Below, one piece after another: positions 7,813-17,062 of a stretch of DNA of 64,000 nucleotides (positions within the stretch are counted from its first letter, which is position 1; each line of letters opens with the position of its first letter). The DNA is taken from NCBI RefSeq assembly GCF_035658495.1, contig NZ_CP141944.1, forward strand, positions 1,700,001-1,764,000. Reading direction: 5' to 3'. The notes under the pieces were generated by a model, which was not told the origin of the DNA, ran no database searches, and worked only from the letters and a program-made list of their open reading frames with translations. The DNA is from Novosphingobium sp. RL4. GTDB taxonomy: Bacteria > Pseudomonadota > Alphaproteobacteria > Sphingomonadales > Sphingomonadaceae. The position numbers and the translations under genes were made by a program.

Positions 7813-8290
7813 CCCCTCGGTGCCACTTCATTTCGCGTTGATAGCTTTTGACCGCCACCGCCGCCCAATCAAGTGGGAGCCGGATCGATTTGGGATTTCG
7901 AACATCCCTGTTGCGATGGTCAACGTTCATCACCGCATGTCGCCCCTGAATGTCCAAATCCTCAGATTTTCACCCCGAAACCGATAGCCGGGAATGCCCC
8001 AACCCCCGACATAGCCACGCTGTGACATCTAACATCGACGTCGAACCGCAATTTCGTAGCCCTCCAAGCACTTGTTTGACAGTCCGCAGCAGACCTTGCT
8101 GCCGGTGACTACGACTCGCTAGACGAAGAGCTGATGCCGAAGTGAAATCGACCGGAATCGAATGGGCAAGAGGCTGAATGTGCCCCTGAAGGGGCGCTAA
8201 GGGGCACTATCGGTACCTGTTTCGTGGTCGCGAAATCCGGGACTCTTCTGTGGCTTCGAAGGATCATCCTTCGGTGCGCCGGAGTGCTCC
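7813..8290. other. 478-base intergenic region before traG
   Basis: I see no gene here. The left part separates the truncated membrane-protein gene from the conjugation operon and is the likely place for promoters in both directions. The right part (8160-8290) holds the paired hairpins listed separately and the traG ribosome-binding region. Recombination debris from the imuB event could also be included, but nothing recognisable remains. Confidence 0.5.
8180..8207 (+). promoter_or_regulatory. Two mutually exclusive hairpins in the traG leader
   Basis: GTGCCCCT at 8180-8187 pairs perfectly with AGGGGCAC at 8200-8207 (8 bp, 12-base loop). The same CCCCT (8183-8187) can pair instead with AGGGG at 8190-8194 (5 bp, 2-base loop). 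The two structures share an arm and cannot form together. They lie about 85 bases before the traG start and may regulate the operon or mark a protein-binding site. Confidence 0.5.
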
Positions 8291-10339
8291 ATGACCCCGA
8301 CCCGACTGCTAATCGATCAGATCCTGCTCGTCCTGGCGATCGTCGTCGCCGGCGTCTGGTTCTCAACGCAATGGGCCGCGGCCGAACTCGCCTATCAGAC
8401 TGAACTAGGCACAGCCTGGTTCTGGATTGGCGATCTTCCCGTATTTCGTCCTTGGTCGATCTTCGTCTGGTGGTACCACTTTGATGCTTATGCGCCGACC
8501 ATCTTCGATGAAGCAGGGGCCATTGCCGCGGCCAGCGGGCTTGTTGGCTGTGGCGTTGCCATCGCCGGTTCAGTCTTGCGGGCGCGGCAGGGCAAGAATG
8601 TCACGACTTACGGCTCGGCGCGCTGGGCAAATGCGCGCGACATCCGCAAAGCTGGCTTGCTGGCTTCCCAAGGTGTTTTTCTCGGTCATGTTGACGGGAA
8701 TTACCTGCGCCATGACGGTCCGGAGCATGTCATGGCCTTTGCGCCGACCCGTTCAGGCAAGGGCGTTGGGCTTGTCGTGCCGACGCTTTTCGCGTGGACC
8801 GGCTCTGCCATCATTCACGACATCAAGGGCGAAAACTGGCAACTGACCGCCGGCTGGCGGTCGCGTTTCTCGCATTGCCTGCTGTTCAACCCGACCGATC
8901 CGCGCTCGACGCGATACAATCCCCTTCTGGAAGTGCGCCGCGGCATTCACGAAGTGCGCGACGTTCAGAACATCGCCGATATCCTCGTTGATCCCGAAGG
9001 AGCGCTGGAACGCCGGAGCCACTGGGAAAAGACCAGTCACTCCCTGCTCGTGGGCGCCATTCTCCATGTGCTCTATGCCGAGGAGGAAAAGACCCTCGCG
9101 CGTGTTGCGACGTTCCTTTCGGATCCTTCGCGCAGCTTCGCCAATACCCTGCATGTCATGATGGCGACGAACCATCTGGGTTCCAAGGAAGCGCCGCGGG
9201 TTCATCCAGTCGTTGCTTCAGCTGCTCGCGAGGTCCTCAACAAGTCGGTAAACGAGCGCTCAGGCGTCCTTTCGACCGCAATGTCGTTCCTGGGGCTCTA
9301 TCGCGATCCCACGGTTTCGGCGGTGACGGCAGTGTCCGACTGGCGCATTGCGGACCTTGTCCGCGGCAAGCACCCGCTTTCGCTCTATCTGGTCATTCCG
9401 CCCTCGGACATCAGTCGCACCAAACCGCTCATTCGCCTGATCCTCAACCAGATCGGTCGCCGCCTGACTGAGGAGTTGCCAAGCCAGCCGGTCGCGGGTC
9501 AGCGTTCGACCAAGCCGTCGCGTCACCAAATCCTGATGATGCTCGACGAGTTCCCGGCTCTCGGCCGCCTCGACTTCTTCGAGACCAGCCTTGCCTTCCT
9601 TGCGGGCTACGGAGTCCGCGCCTTCCTTATCGCGCAGAGCCTAAACCAGATCGAGAAAGCCTACGGCGAATTCAACTCGATCCTCGACAATTGCCATGTT
9701 CGGGTAGCCTTCGCGACCAACGACGAACGCACGGCCAAGCGGATTTCCGATGCCCTGGGCACTGCGACCGAACAGCGTGCCATGCGCAACTATGCCGGGC
9801 ATCGACTCGCGCCGTGGCTCGCCCATGTTATGGTGAGCCGCCAGGAGACGGCCCGCGCGCTGCTGACGCCGGGCGAAGTCATGCAGCTGGAGCCGAGCGA
9901 GGAGCTGGTGCTCGTCTCCGGCACCCGCCCAATCCGCGCCTCCAAGCTGCGCTACTACAGCGATCCGACATTTGCCGGCTGTGTACATACTCCCCCGCAG
10001 TCAGGTGAGGACGGATATCGGGATGTGCCACCGGCGAGCCCCAACGATTGGTCCGGCTCCATTCGCGCGGTCGATGATCGCCTGGCAGAAATGGTGGGCG
10101 AGGGGAATGAAGACGATGACGGCCTCGATCAGGCCCGTCAGCCTGAAGCAGCCGGGCCGCCTGTCTCCGTCGATGAGCCTGCAACAGCTGACGCCCTGGG
10201 GCTACCCGATGATATCGATGATCTCGCTGCCGAGAAGCGCGCCCTCGACCGACTAGCCCAACAGCGACTGGTTCGCGCGACCTATGCGCTCAATGCCGGC
10301 GAACGCGCCGACCAGCTTCAATTGGGGCTCGGAGAATGA
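8291..10339 (+). CDS. traG: Type IV secretion coupling protein TraG/VirD4
   Basis: The 682-residue ATPase that hands the relaxase-DNA complex to the secretion channel. Two membrane segments lie at about residues 8-30 and 73-97, followed by the TraG/VirD4 motor. Walker A is APTRSGKG near residue 151, a conserved DIKGENW follows near 178, and Walker B with DEFPALGRLDFFE lies near residue 418. QSLNQIEKAYG is the usual arginine/glutamine-finger neighbourhood. The C-terminal 110 residues are acidic and variable, as expected of the part that reads substrates. The stop overlaps the next start (ATGA), so it leads the traG-copG-trb operon. Confidence 0.96.
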   Translation: MTPTRLLIDQILLVLAIVVAGVWFSTQWAAAELAYQTELGTAWFWIGDLPVFRPWSIFVWWYHFDAYAPTIFDEAGAIAAASGLVGCGVAIAGSVLRARQGKNVTTYGSARWANARDIRKAGLLASQGVFLGHVDGNYLRHDGPEHVMAFAPTRSGKGVGLVVPTLFAWTGSAIIHDIKGENWQLTAGWRSRFSHCLLFNPTDPRSTRYNPLLEVRRGIHEVRDVQNIADILVDPEGALERRSHWEKTSHSLLVGAILHVLYAEEEKTLARVATFLSDPSRSFANTLHVMMATNHLGSKEAPRVHPVVASAAREVLNKSVNERSGVLSTAMSFLGLYRDPTVSAVTAVSDWRIADLVRGKHPLSLYLVIPPSDISRTKPLIRLILNQIGRRLTEELPSQPVAGQRSTKPSRHQILMMLDEFPALGRLDFFETSLAFLAGYGVRAFLIAQSLNQIEKAYGEFNSILDNCHVRVAFATNDERTAKRISDALGTATEQRAMRNYAGHRLAPWLAHVMVSRQETARALLTPGEVMQLEPSEELVLVSGTRPIRASKLRYYSDPTFAGCVHTPPQSGEDGYRDVPPASPNDWSGSIRAVDDRLAEMVGEGNEDDDGLDQARQPEAAGPPVSVDEPATADALGLPDDIDDLAAEKRALDRLAQQRLVRATYALNAGERADQLQLGLGE

Positions 10340-10734
10340 GCAGGAAGGTCCGACATCAGGTTTTCCTGACACAGCCCGTCAGCGACAGGCTCGCCAATCT
10401 CGCGGCAGGGAAGGGGGTCAGCAAGTCCGATCTTCTTGCTACGGCGTTTGTCGCCTGGCTCGATCGGGCTGCGTATTCCGAACTGGACGTGATTTTCGGC
10501 CGCAGGCTCGACGCAATGACGCACAAGCTCGATAGGCTGGTCCGCGAAAGCACAATCGAACTCGAGACCCTGGCTCTCTTCATTCGCTACGTTCTCACGG
10601 TGAGCCCGCCGCTTGCCGAAGACGATCAAGCGGGGCGGGCTGCCGGGAGCCTGCGTTTCGAGGCATTCCTGTCCCAGGTTGCCCGGCAGGTGGCGCTTGG
10701 AAAACGCACACTTGGTGATGAGGTCGGGCGATGA
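10336..10734 (+). CDS. CopG/ribbon-helix-helix-like protein between traG and trbB
   Basis: 132 residues. The first 45 residues (VRHQVFLTQPVSDRLANLAAGKGVSKSDLLATAFVAWL) fit a ribbon-helix-helix DNA-binding fold; the rest is a helical tail that could dimerise. Proteins of this type sit at this exact spot in many trb clusters of Tn4371-like elements. It is translationally coupled to both neighbours (ATGA overlaps on each side). It may autoregulate the operon or act as an accessory relaxosome protein; the sequence cannot decide between these. Confidence 0.85.
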   Translation: MSRKVRHQVFLTQPVSDRLANLAAGKGVSKSDLLATAFVAWLDRAAYSELDVIFGRRLDAMTHKLDRLVRESTIELETLALFIRYVLTVSPPLAEDDQAGRAAGSLRFEAFLSQVARQVALGKRTLGDEVGR

Positions 10735-11732
10735 GCGGCGATGCAACCGCCGCGCGCCGGCGCGCAATGCTGCGTACCGCCATGGGCCCGGCAATCGAGG
10801 CGGCGCTCGGCGATCCGCGCGTCATCGAGATCATGGTCAATCCTGATGGCGCGCTGAGGGTCGATGTGCTCGGCGAGGGCAGGGTGGATACCGACGTGCG
10901 CATTGCGTCCGAGCAGGTCGAACGCATCATCCGCCTGGTCGCCAGCCACGCCCGCGCGGAAGTCCACGCCGACAGCCCGATTGTATCGGCCGAGCTACCC
11001 CCGCACGGCGATTGCGCCGGCGAGCGTTTCGAAGGCGTATTGCCGCCGGTCTCGCTGGCGCCGTGCTTCTCCATCCGCAAACCCGCCGCGCGCATCCACA
11101 CGCTAACCGACTACGTCGCGGATGGGATCATGACGTCGGACGCAGCAGAAACTCTGCGTGCCGCCGTACTGGATCGCCGGAACGTGCTGGTCGTCGGCGG
11201 CACCAGTTCCGGCAAGACGACGCTTGCCAATGCGCTGCTGGCCGAGATGGCCGCGCTCGATGAGCGCGTGGTGCTGATCGAGGACACGCGAGAGCTGCAA
11301 TGCCCGGCGCCCGACACGGTCGCGTTGCGTACTCGCCAGGGCGTCGCGACGATCGCCGACCTCGTTCGCTCGACCCTGCGGCTGCGCCCCGATCGCATTA
11401 TCGTTGGCGAAGTGCGCGGACCTGAAGCGCTCGACATGCTCAAGGCCTGGAACACCGGTCATCCGGGCGGGATCGCAACGATCCATGCCAATGGCGCGTC
11501 CGCCGCGCTGCACCGGCTTGAAGGGCTGGTGCAGGAGGCGGTCGTCACGGTGCCACGCCATCTCATTGCCGAAGCCATCGACCTCGTCGTCGTCATCTCG
11601 GGGCGGGGCCTTGCCCGCCGGATCTCGGCCATTGCCAGCCTCGACGGCTTCGATGCGGTTAGCGGCGAGTACCGCCTGCACGAGCTGTGCTTCCCAACCA
11701 CCCGCTTCCCTTCCAGCAGCAAAGGAGAATGA
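10731..11732 (+). CDS. trbB: P-type conjugative transfer ATPase TrbB (VirB11-like)
   Basis: 333 residues of the VirB11/PulE secretion ATPase family; it forms a hexamer at the inner face of the mating channel and powers pilus assembly. An N-terminal sensor domain (MGPAIEAALGDPRVIEIMVNPDG) is followed by Walker A GGTSSGKTT near residue 155, the Asp box VLIEDTRELQCPAPD, Walker B with LRPDRIIVGEVRGPEALDML, and the His box TGHPGGIATIHANGA. Length and order of motifs are normal. It is the first structural gene of the trb operon. Confidence 0.97.
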   Translation: MSGDATAARRRAMLRTAMGPAIEAALGDPRVIEIMVNPDGALRVDVLGEGRVDTDVRIASEQVERIIRLVASHARAEVHADSPIVSAELPPHGDCAGERFEGVLPPVSLAPCFSIRKPAARIHTLTDYVADGIMTSDAAETLRAAVLDRRNVLVVGGTSSGKTTLANALLAEMAALDERVVLIEDTRELQCPAPDTVALRTRQGVATIADLVRSTLRLRPDRIIVGEVRGPEALDMLKAWNTGHPGGIATIHANGASAALHRLEGLVQEAVVTVPRHLIAEAIDLVVVISGRGLARRISAIASLDGFDAVSGEYRLHELCFPTTRFPSSSKGE

Positions 11733-11736
11733 CCCC

Positions 11737-12090
11737 ATGAAGACGTCACGACTTGGCCGTTTTGGCCTGGGCTTCGAACCATGGACAGTACTGCTCGCGG
11801 CGAGCGCGATGGCTGCATCTCTCACAATCTCCGCGCAGACCTGGGCTGCCGGCTCCGGCATGCCCTGGGAGGAACCACTTGAGCAGATCCTGGAATCCGT
11901 GCAGGGCCCCGTCGCCAAAATCGTTGCGGTCATCATCATCATCGTCACCGGCCTGACGCTGGCGTTCGGCGAGACCTCGGGCGGTTTCCGCCGACTGATC
12001 CAGATCGTCTTCGGCCTCTCGATCGCGTTTGCCGCCTCGAGCTTCTTCCTCTCGTTCTTCAGCTTTGGCGGCGGAGCGCTGATCGCATGA
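11737..12090 (+). CDS. trbC: Pilin precursor TrbC (VirB2-like)
   Basis: 117 residues. A long N-terminal signal region (to about residue 37, ending SAQTWA-AGSG) is followed by a short loop and two hydrophobic helices (KIVAVIIIIVTGLTLAFGE and IVFGLSIAFAASSFFLSFF), the classic VirB2/TrbC pilin layout. The start at 11737 is preferred over longer in-frame reads because it has AAAGGAG about 10 bases upstream and gives the signal peptide. It is the presumed substrate of the TraF peptidase encoded near the left end. Confidence 0.93.
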   Translation: MKTSRLGRFGLGFEPWTVLLAASAMAASLTISAQTWAAGSGMPWEEPLEQILESVQGPVAKIVAVIIIIVTGLTLAFGETSGGFRRLIQIVFGLSIAFAASSFFLSFFSFGGGALIA

Positions 12091-12359
12091 TGGCGGCCGG
12101 CCAGCACATCGAGGGCTTTGAGGTCCCGATCCATGTGAGCCTCGGCGCGCCGATCCTTCTGGGCGGCGCGCCGCGCGGGATCGCCATCGTCAACGGCACG
12201 CTCGCCATGGCCGTCGGCCTCGGGCTCCAGCAGTGGCTGGCCGGCCTCTTCATCTGGGCAGCGGGGCACAGCCTCGCCGTCCTCGCGGCGCGGCGCGATC
12301 CCGACTTTGCGCCTGTCCTGCTCCGCCACTTGCGCCAGAAAGGATATCTCGCGTGCTGA
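12087..12359 (+). CDS. trbD: Conjugal transfer protein TrbD (VirB3-like)
   Basis: A 90-residue inner-membrane protein with one hydrophobic hairpin (LGAPILLGGAPRGIAIVNGTLAMAV...LQQWLAGLFIWAAGHSLAVLAA) and a C-terminal DPDFAPVLLRHLRQKGYL tail that is strongly conserved in TrbD/VirB3. It overlaps trbC by four bases and trbE starts inside its end. VirB3 proteins bind the VirB4-class ATPase, which here is the next gene, TrbE. Confidence 0.93.
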   Translation: MMAAGQHIEGFEVPIHVSLGAPILLGGAPRGIAIVNGTLAMAVGLGLQQWLAGLFIWAAGHSLAVLAARRDPDFAPVLLRHLRQKGYLAC

Positions 12360-14791
12360 ACCTCGCCGAATATCGCAGCAAGGCCGGCCGCCTTGCCGAC
12401 CATCTGCCCTGGGCCGCGCTAGTCGCGCCGGGCGTGGTGCTCAACAAGGACGGGAGTTTCCTGCGGGTCCTCGAATACCGCGGCCCGGATATGGAATCGG
12501 CGACCGAAGCCGAACTCGTCTCGATCGCGGCGCGGGCCAACAATGTGCTGCGCCGGTTCGGCTCGGGCTGGGCGGTGTTTTTCGAGGCGGAGCGCCGCGA
12601 AGCGGCTGTCTATCCCGACGATCCCTTTCCCGATGCGGCAAGCTGGCTGGTCGACCGTGAACGCCGTGCCGCTTTCCTCGCCGAGGGCAAGCATTACGAG
12701 AGCGCCTATTTTCTGACGCTGACTTGGCTGCCGCCAGGCGACAGCGAGGATGCGGCAGGGCGCCGGCTTGTCGAGCGCGCGGACGATGAGAGGGGCCGCG
12801 ACTGGCGCGCCTCCCTCGCAGGCTTCATCGCCGAGACCGACCGCGCGCTCGATCTTTTCGAGGGTTTTATGCCCGAGATCCGCGCGCTCGATAGCGCAGA
12901 GCTCCTGACCTATCTGCACACGACCATCTCGGATCAGCGGCATCCGGTACGCGTGCCCGAAACGCCGATGTATCTCGATGGCCTACTCGTTGACACGCCG
13001 CTGGTTGGCGGGCTCGAACCGATGCTGGGAGGCCGGCACATCCGCACGATCTCGGTACTTGGATTTCCCAATGTCAGCCGGCCTGGCATCCTGGATGCGC
13101 TCAATCATCAGGATTTTGCATACCGCTGGGTCACCCGCTTCATCGCGCTCGACAAGGCGGAGGCCACCAAGGTCCTGACCAGCCTGCGGCGGCAATGGTT
13201 CAACAAGCGCAAGTCGCTCACCGCCATGCTGCGTGAAGTGATGTACAACACGCCTGCGCAGCTCCTCGACAGCGATGCCGACAACAAGGTCGCCGATGCC
13301 GATCTCGCGCTTCAGGCGCTCGGGGGTGACCATGTCGCCTTCGGCTACCTGACGACGACGATCACGGTGAGCGATACCGACCGCAGCGCCGTCGAAGCCA
13401 AGATGCGACAAATTGAACGTGTGCTGGGTGGTCTCGGCTTCACGACGATCCGCGAACGCGTCAACGCGGTCGAAGCCTGGCTGTCTTCGCTTCCGGGTCA
13501 CGTCTACGCCAACGTCCGCCAGCCGCTGGTTCACACCTTGAACCTTGCCCACTTGATGCCGCTTTCGGCGGTCTGGGCCGGACCTGCTGGCAACGATCAT
13601 CTGCGTGGCTCGGCCTTGCTCCATGCCAAGACGTCGGGATCGACGCCGTTCCGGCTGTCGAACCACGCCGGCGATGTCGGGCACATGTTCGTGGCCGGGC
13701 CAACCGGCGCGGGCAAATCCGTCTTGCTGGCGCTGATGATCCTGCAGTTCCGCCGATATCCCGGCGCGCAGGTCTATGTGTTCGACAAAGGCCTCTCCGC
13801 TCGGGCGGCGGTACTCGCCTGCGGCGGCGCGCATCATGCGCTTGGGCTTGGCAGTGAAGCAGGCGCGTTGGCCTTCCAGCCCTTGCGCCAGATCGATGAC
13901 CCGGCGCAGCGCGCATGGGCAGCCCATTGGATCAGTGCCATCCTCACGCAGGAGAACGTGGTCGTCACCCCGGAGGTGAAAGATCAGGTCTGGCTGGCGC
14001 TGGGGAGCCTGGCGAGCGCGCCGCCGGCGGAGCGTACAATCACGGGCCTCACCTTGCTGCTGCAATTGAAGGCGCTGCGCACGGCACTCGGACCGTACAC
14101 GATCGACGGGGCCTATGGCGGTCTGCTCGATGCCTCGGAGAGCCCGCTGCACCTCGCGGACCTGCAATGTTTTGAGACCGAGGCGCTGATGGGCCACGCT
14201 TCGGTCGTCGGGCCCGTGCTGACGTATCTGTTTCACCGGCTCGAGGAGCGGTTCGATGGGCGCCCGACCTTGCTGGTGCTCGACGAGGCGTGGATCTTCC
14301 TCGATCACCCGCTGTTTGCGGCCCGCATCCGTGAATGGCTCAAGGTCCTGCGCAAACGCAACGTCTCGGTGCTGTTCGCCACGCAGAGCCTGGCCGACAT
14401 CGCCGGCTCGCCGATTGCGCCCGCGCTCATCGAAAGCTGCCCCCAGCGCATCCTCCTGCCGAATGACCGTGCCATCGAGCCGCAAAGTCGCGAGATCTAC
14501 GAGCGCTTCGGCCTCAGCGAACGGCAGATCGAGTTGATCGCCCGCTCGACGCCGAAGCGCCACTACTACCTCCAATCCGCCCGAGGGAACCGGTTGTTCG
14601 AGCTGGGGCTGGGGGATGTGGCGCTGGCGCTGTGCGGCAGTTCCGATCCGATGACGCAGGCGCGGATCGATGCGGTGCTCGCCGAACATGGCCGCGACGA
14701 ATTCTTCGCGCGCTTCCTCGAGGGTACGCACGCTGCCTGGGCGGCCGATCTGATCGGCACCTACCCCGGCCCACGCGCCTGGAGCCTGTGA
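12353..14791 (+). CDS. trbE: Type IV secretion ATPase TrbE (VirB4-like)
   Basis: 812 residues from a GTG at 12353, chosen because AAAGGA lies 7 bases upstream and the protein then begins LNLAEYRSKAGRLADHLPWAALVAPG as TrbE does; the longer open frame reads through trbD. The N-terminal VirB4 domain (WAVFFEAERREAAVYPDDPFPD) leads into the motor: Walker A VAGPTGAGKSVL near residue 448, Walker B LLVLDEAWIFLDHP near 640, then a conserved VLFATQSLADIAGSPIAPALIESCP. It energises pilus assembly and substrate transfer together with TrbB and TraG. Confidence 0.97.
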   Translation: MLNLAEYRSKAGRLADHLPWAALVAPGVVLNKDGSFLRVLEYRGPDMESATEAELVSIAARANNVLRRFGSGWAVFFEAERREAAVYPDDPFPDAASWLVDRERRAAFLAEGKHYESAYFLTLTWLPPGDSEDAAGRRLVERADDERGRDWRASLAGFIAETDRALDLFEGFMPEIRALDSAELLTYLHTTISDQRHPVRVPETPMYLDGLLVDTPLVGGLEPMLGGRHIRTISVLGFPNVSRPGILDALNHQDFAYRWVTRFIALDKAEATKVLTSLRRQWFNKRKSLTAMLREVMYNTPAQLLDSDADNKVADADLALQALGGDHVAFGYLTTTITVSDTDRSAVEAKMRQIERVLGGLGFTTIRERVNAVEAWLSSLPGHVYANVRQPLVHTLNLAHLMPLSAVWAGPAGNDHLRGSALLHAKTSGSTPFRLSNHAGDVGHMFVAGPTGAGKSVLLALMILQFRRYPGAQVYVFDKGLSARAAVLACGGAHHALGLGSEAGALAFQPLRQIDDPAQRAWAAHWISAILTQENVVVTPEVKDQVWLALGSLASAPPAERTITGLTLLLQLKALRTALGPYTIDGAYGGLLDASESPLHLADLQCFETEALMGHASVVGPVLTYLFHRLEERFDGRPTLLVLDEAWIFLDHPLFAARIREWLKVLRKRNVSVLFATQSLADIAGSPIAPALIESCPQRILLPNDRAIEPQSREIYERFGLSERQIELIARSTPKRHYYLQSARGNRLFELGLGDVALALCGSSDPMTQARIDAVLAEHGRDEFFARFLEGTHAAWAADLIGTYPGPRAWSL

Positions 14792-14808
14792 CACCAACCT
14801 GAAGGAGA

Positions 14809-15585
14809 ATGATGATGCAGATATCGTTTCACCCATTTCCGGCCAAGCCGATCCGTAGGTTAGGCACCGATGTTGCCGTGGTGGCACTCGTGGCTACCGG
14901 CGGCCTCGCGCTCGATGTGATGATTGCCAGTCCGCCCGCCCATGCATTGGTGGTCTACGACCCGAGCAACTATGCGCAGAATGTGCTGACGGCGGCGCGG
15001 GCACTCAAGCAGGTCAACAACCAGATCCAGTCGCTGCAGAATGAGGCCCAAAGCCTCGTCAATCAAGCCAAGCACCTTTCGACGGTGAGCTTCCCCGAAC
15101 TGCAGGCGCTGACGCAGACGCTCCAGAAGATCGATACCCTGATGGGGCAGGCGCAGAACATCCAGTTCAAGGTCGCGAGCGTCGATCAGGAGTTCAGTCG
15201 GCTCTATCCGGGCGCTTCCAACCAGTCGCTGAAGCTCGACGATCAGGTGACGGCGGCGCGATCGCGGCTCGACACCGAAGTCACCGCCTATCGCCACACG
15301 GCGGTGATGCAGGCGCAGATCGCCGAGAATGTGGAAGCCGATGCGACCACGATGAACGCGCTGGTCCAGCGCAGCCAGGGCGCAGAGGGGACGCTGCAGG
15401 CACTGCAGGTGACCAACCAGCTACTCGCACTGACCGCCAAGCAGCAGTTCCAGATCGAGCAGATGCTGGCTGCCCAGTTCCGCGCCCAGTCGGTCGGCGA
15501 TGCCAACCGCGCGCAGGCCGAGAGCGAAGCCCAGGCCGCGATGACGAAATTCCTCGGTACGGGCTCGGCTTACACCCCGAACTAG
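14809..15585 (+). CDS. trbJ: P-type conjugative transfer protein TrbJ (VirB5-like)
   Basis: 258 residues, exported: a hydrophobic signal (VAVVALVATGGLALDVMIASPPAHALVVYDP) is cut near ALA/HA-L, leaving a long helical, Gln/Ala-rich periplasmic protein with coiled-coil stretches (KQVNNQIQSLQNEAQSLVNQ and LAAQFRAQSVGDANRAQAESEAQAA). VirB5-class proteins are minor pilus-tip adhesins. An AAGGAG precedes the ATG cluster. The usual trbK (entry exclusion lipoprotein) does not follow; the 172-base gap to trbL carries a strong hairpin instead. Confidence 0.93.
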   Translation: MMMQISFHPFPAKPIRRLGTDVAVVALVATGGLALDVMIASPPAHALVVYDPSNYAQNVLTAARALKQVNNQIQSLQNEAQSLVNQAKHLSTVSFPELQALTQTLQKIDTLMGQAQNIQFKVASVDQEFSRLYPGASNQSLKLDDQVTAARSRLDTEVTAYRHTAVMQAQIAENVEADATTMNALVQRSQGAEGTLQALQVTNQLLALTAKQQFQIEQMLAAQFRAQSVGDANRAQAESEAQAAMTKFLGTGSAYTPN

Positions 15586-15643
15586 GCTGCCGCCCGAACT
15601 TCCTACCCGATAGCGGCGGCGGACTGCCTCTCCCGTCGCCGCG

Positions 15644-15683
15644 TCGCGGGGCACGCGCTCCCATCCCCGGCCGTGCCCCGCGA
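15644..15683. promoter_or_regulatory. 12-bp perfect hairpin between trbJ and trbL
   Basis: TCGCGGGGCACG at 15644-15655 pairs perfectly with CGTGCCCCGCGA at 15672-15683 around a 16-base loop. There is no T run after it, so a simple intrinsic terminator is unlikely. It sits in the only sizeable gap of the trb operon and could set the ratio of upstream and downstream transcripts by processing or partial termination. Confidence 0.65.
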
Positions 15684-15757
15684 CACCCTCCAACTCAGTG
15701 CTGCGCTGAGCGTGATGCCTCGCGCCTAGCTCACGCAGCCAGACAGGATGAACGCAC

Positions 15758-17059
15758 GTGGACGACCTCAACATCATCGATCAGTTCATGACCGCCTTCA
15801 TCCGCTACATCGACAGCGGCTTCGGGCTGCTGGGCGGCGATGTCCGGTTCCTGACCGCGACGCTGATCGCGATTGATGTGACGCTGGCAGGCCTGTTCTG
15901 GGCACTCGCCGGCGAGGACAATGTGCTTGGCCGGTTCATTCGCAAGGTGCTTTACGTCGGCGCCTTTGCGTTCATCATCAACAGCTTCTCGGCGCTCGCC
16001 GACATCATCTTTCGCTCGTTTGCGCAGGCCGGGATCACTGCCGGCGGTGGCTCGCTCACCACCGACGATCTGCTGCGGCCCGGGCGCCTGGCCGGGACCG
16101 GCTTTTCTGCGGCATGGCCGCTGCTCGAGCAGGCAGGCAAGCTGCTCACCGTTACCAGTTTCTTCCAGAACGCGCTGCAGATCGTGGTGCTGCTGCTTGC
16201 TTGGCTGCTGGTGATCCTCGCCTTCTTCATCCTCGCCGTGCAGATGTTCGTCTGCATCATCGAGTTCAAGCTGGTGGGGCTTGCCGGTTTTATCCTGGTG
16301 CCTTTTGCGCTGTGGAACCGGACCAGCTTTCTGGCCGAGCGCGTGCTGGGCCATATCGTGAGCTCGGGCATCAAGGTCATGGTGCTCGCGGTCATTGTCG
16401 GCATCGGATCGAACTTCTTCGATCAGTTCACGCAGGCGCTGCAAGGGCAGGAGCCCGATGTCGGCCAGGCGATGAGCCTTGTGCTTGCGAGCCTTGCACT
16501 TTTCGGCCTCGGTATCTTCGCGCCATCGGTCGCCAGCGGTCTGGCGTCGGGGGCGCCGCAGCTGGGAGCCGGCGCGGCCGCCGGTACGGTGCTGGGCGCT
16601 GGCGGCGTTGCCATGCTGGCAGGCGGCGGTGCGGTCGCGGGTGCCCGTCTTGCTGGCACTGCGCTGACAGGTATCCGGGCCGGCACGTCAATGGGTGCGA
16701 GCGCATCGGTCGCAGGATCGCGCAGTCACGGTGGCCCGGGCCATGCGGGGCCGAGCGGCGGCCATTCGGCTCCGTCTGGAGGGGCAGGACATCCCGCTGC
16801 TCCATCGAAGTCAGGGCCATCAGCGCCGCAGTCCTCTGCGGGTACCTCCTCCCCGAATTCGCAATCCGACAACTCGAACGCTTCCTCATCGCCATCGGAC
16901 ACGACGGCCGAAAGCGGCGAGGGAACGCCGCAATGGGCCAAGACCCTGCGGGCCGAACAGACCGCCCGTCATCGCCGCGATGTCGCGATCCATGCCGTGC
17001 AGCAGGGCGATCGCGGCGGCGGCTCCACCACACCTGACATCAGCGAAAGGAACGACTGA
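15758..17059 (+). CDS. trbL: P-type conjugative transfer protein TrbL (VirB6-like)
   Basis: 433 residues from a GTG start. A polytopic inner-membrane core with about six segments (FLTATLIAIDVTLAGLFWALAG, ALQIVVLLLAWLLVILAFFILAV, LVGLAGFILVPFALWNR, VMVLAVIVGIGSNFF, SLVLASLALFGLGIFAPSVASG) fits VirB6/TrbL, which lines the channel. From about residue 310 the chain becomes a Gly/Ser/Ala/Pro-rich tail ending in charged residues, as is usual for TrbL. It restarts the operon after the hairpin-containing gap; trbF follows after 3 bases. Confidence 0.94.
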   Translation: MDDLNIIDQFMTAFIRYIDSGFGLLGGDVRFLTATLIAIDVTLAGLFWALAGEDNVLGRFIRKVLYVGAFAFIINSFSALADIIFRSFAQAGITAGGGSLTTDDLLRPGRLAGTGFSAAWPLLEQAGKLLTVTSFFQNALQIVVLLLAWLLVILAFFILAVQMFVCIIEFKLVGLAGFILVPFALWNRTSFLAERVLGHIVSSGIKVMVLAVIVGIGSNFFDQFTQALQGQEPDVGQAMSLVLASLALFGLGIFAPSVASGLASGAPQLGAGAAAGTVLGAGGVAMLAGGGAVAGARLAGTALTGIRAGTSMGASASVAGSRSHGGPGHAGPSGGHSAPSGGAGHPAAPSKSGPSAPQSSAGTSSPNSQSDNSNASSSPSDTTAESGEGTPQWAKTLRAEQTARHRRDVAIHAVQQGDRGGGSTTPDISERND

Positions 17060-17062
17060 CCC

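Noticed and set aside
12983..14887. 634-codon open frame antisense to trbE
   Set aside because: trbE is certain; the antisense product is Arg/Gln-rich and has no recognisable fold.
15586..15757. A trbK gene between trbJ and trbL
   Set aside because: No frame encodes a signal or lipobox and the space is taken by the 12-bp hairpin.
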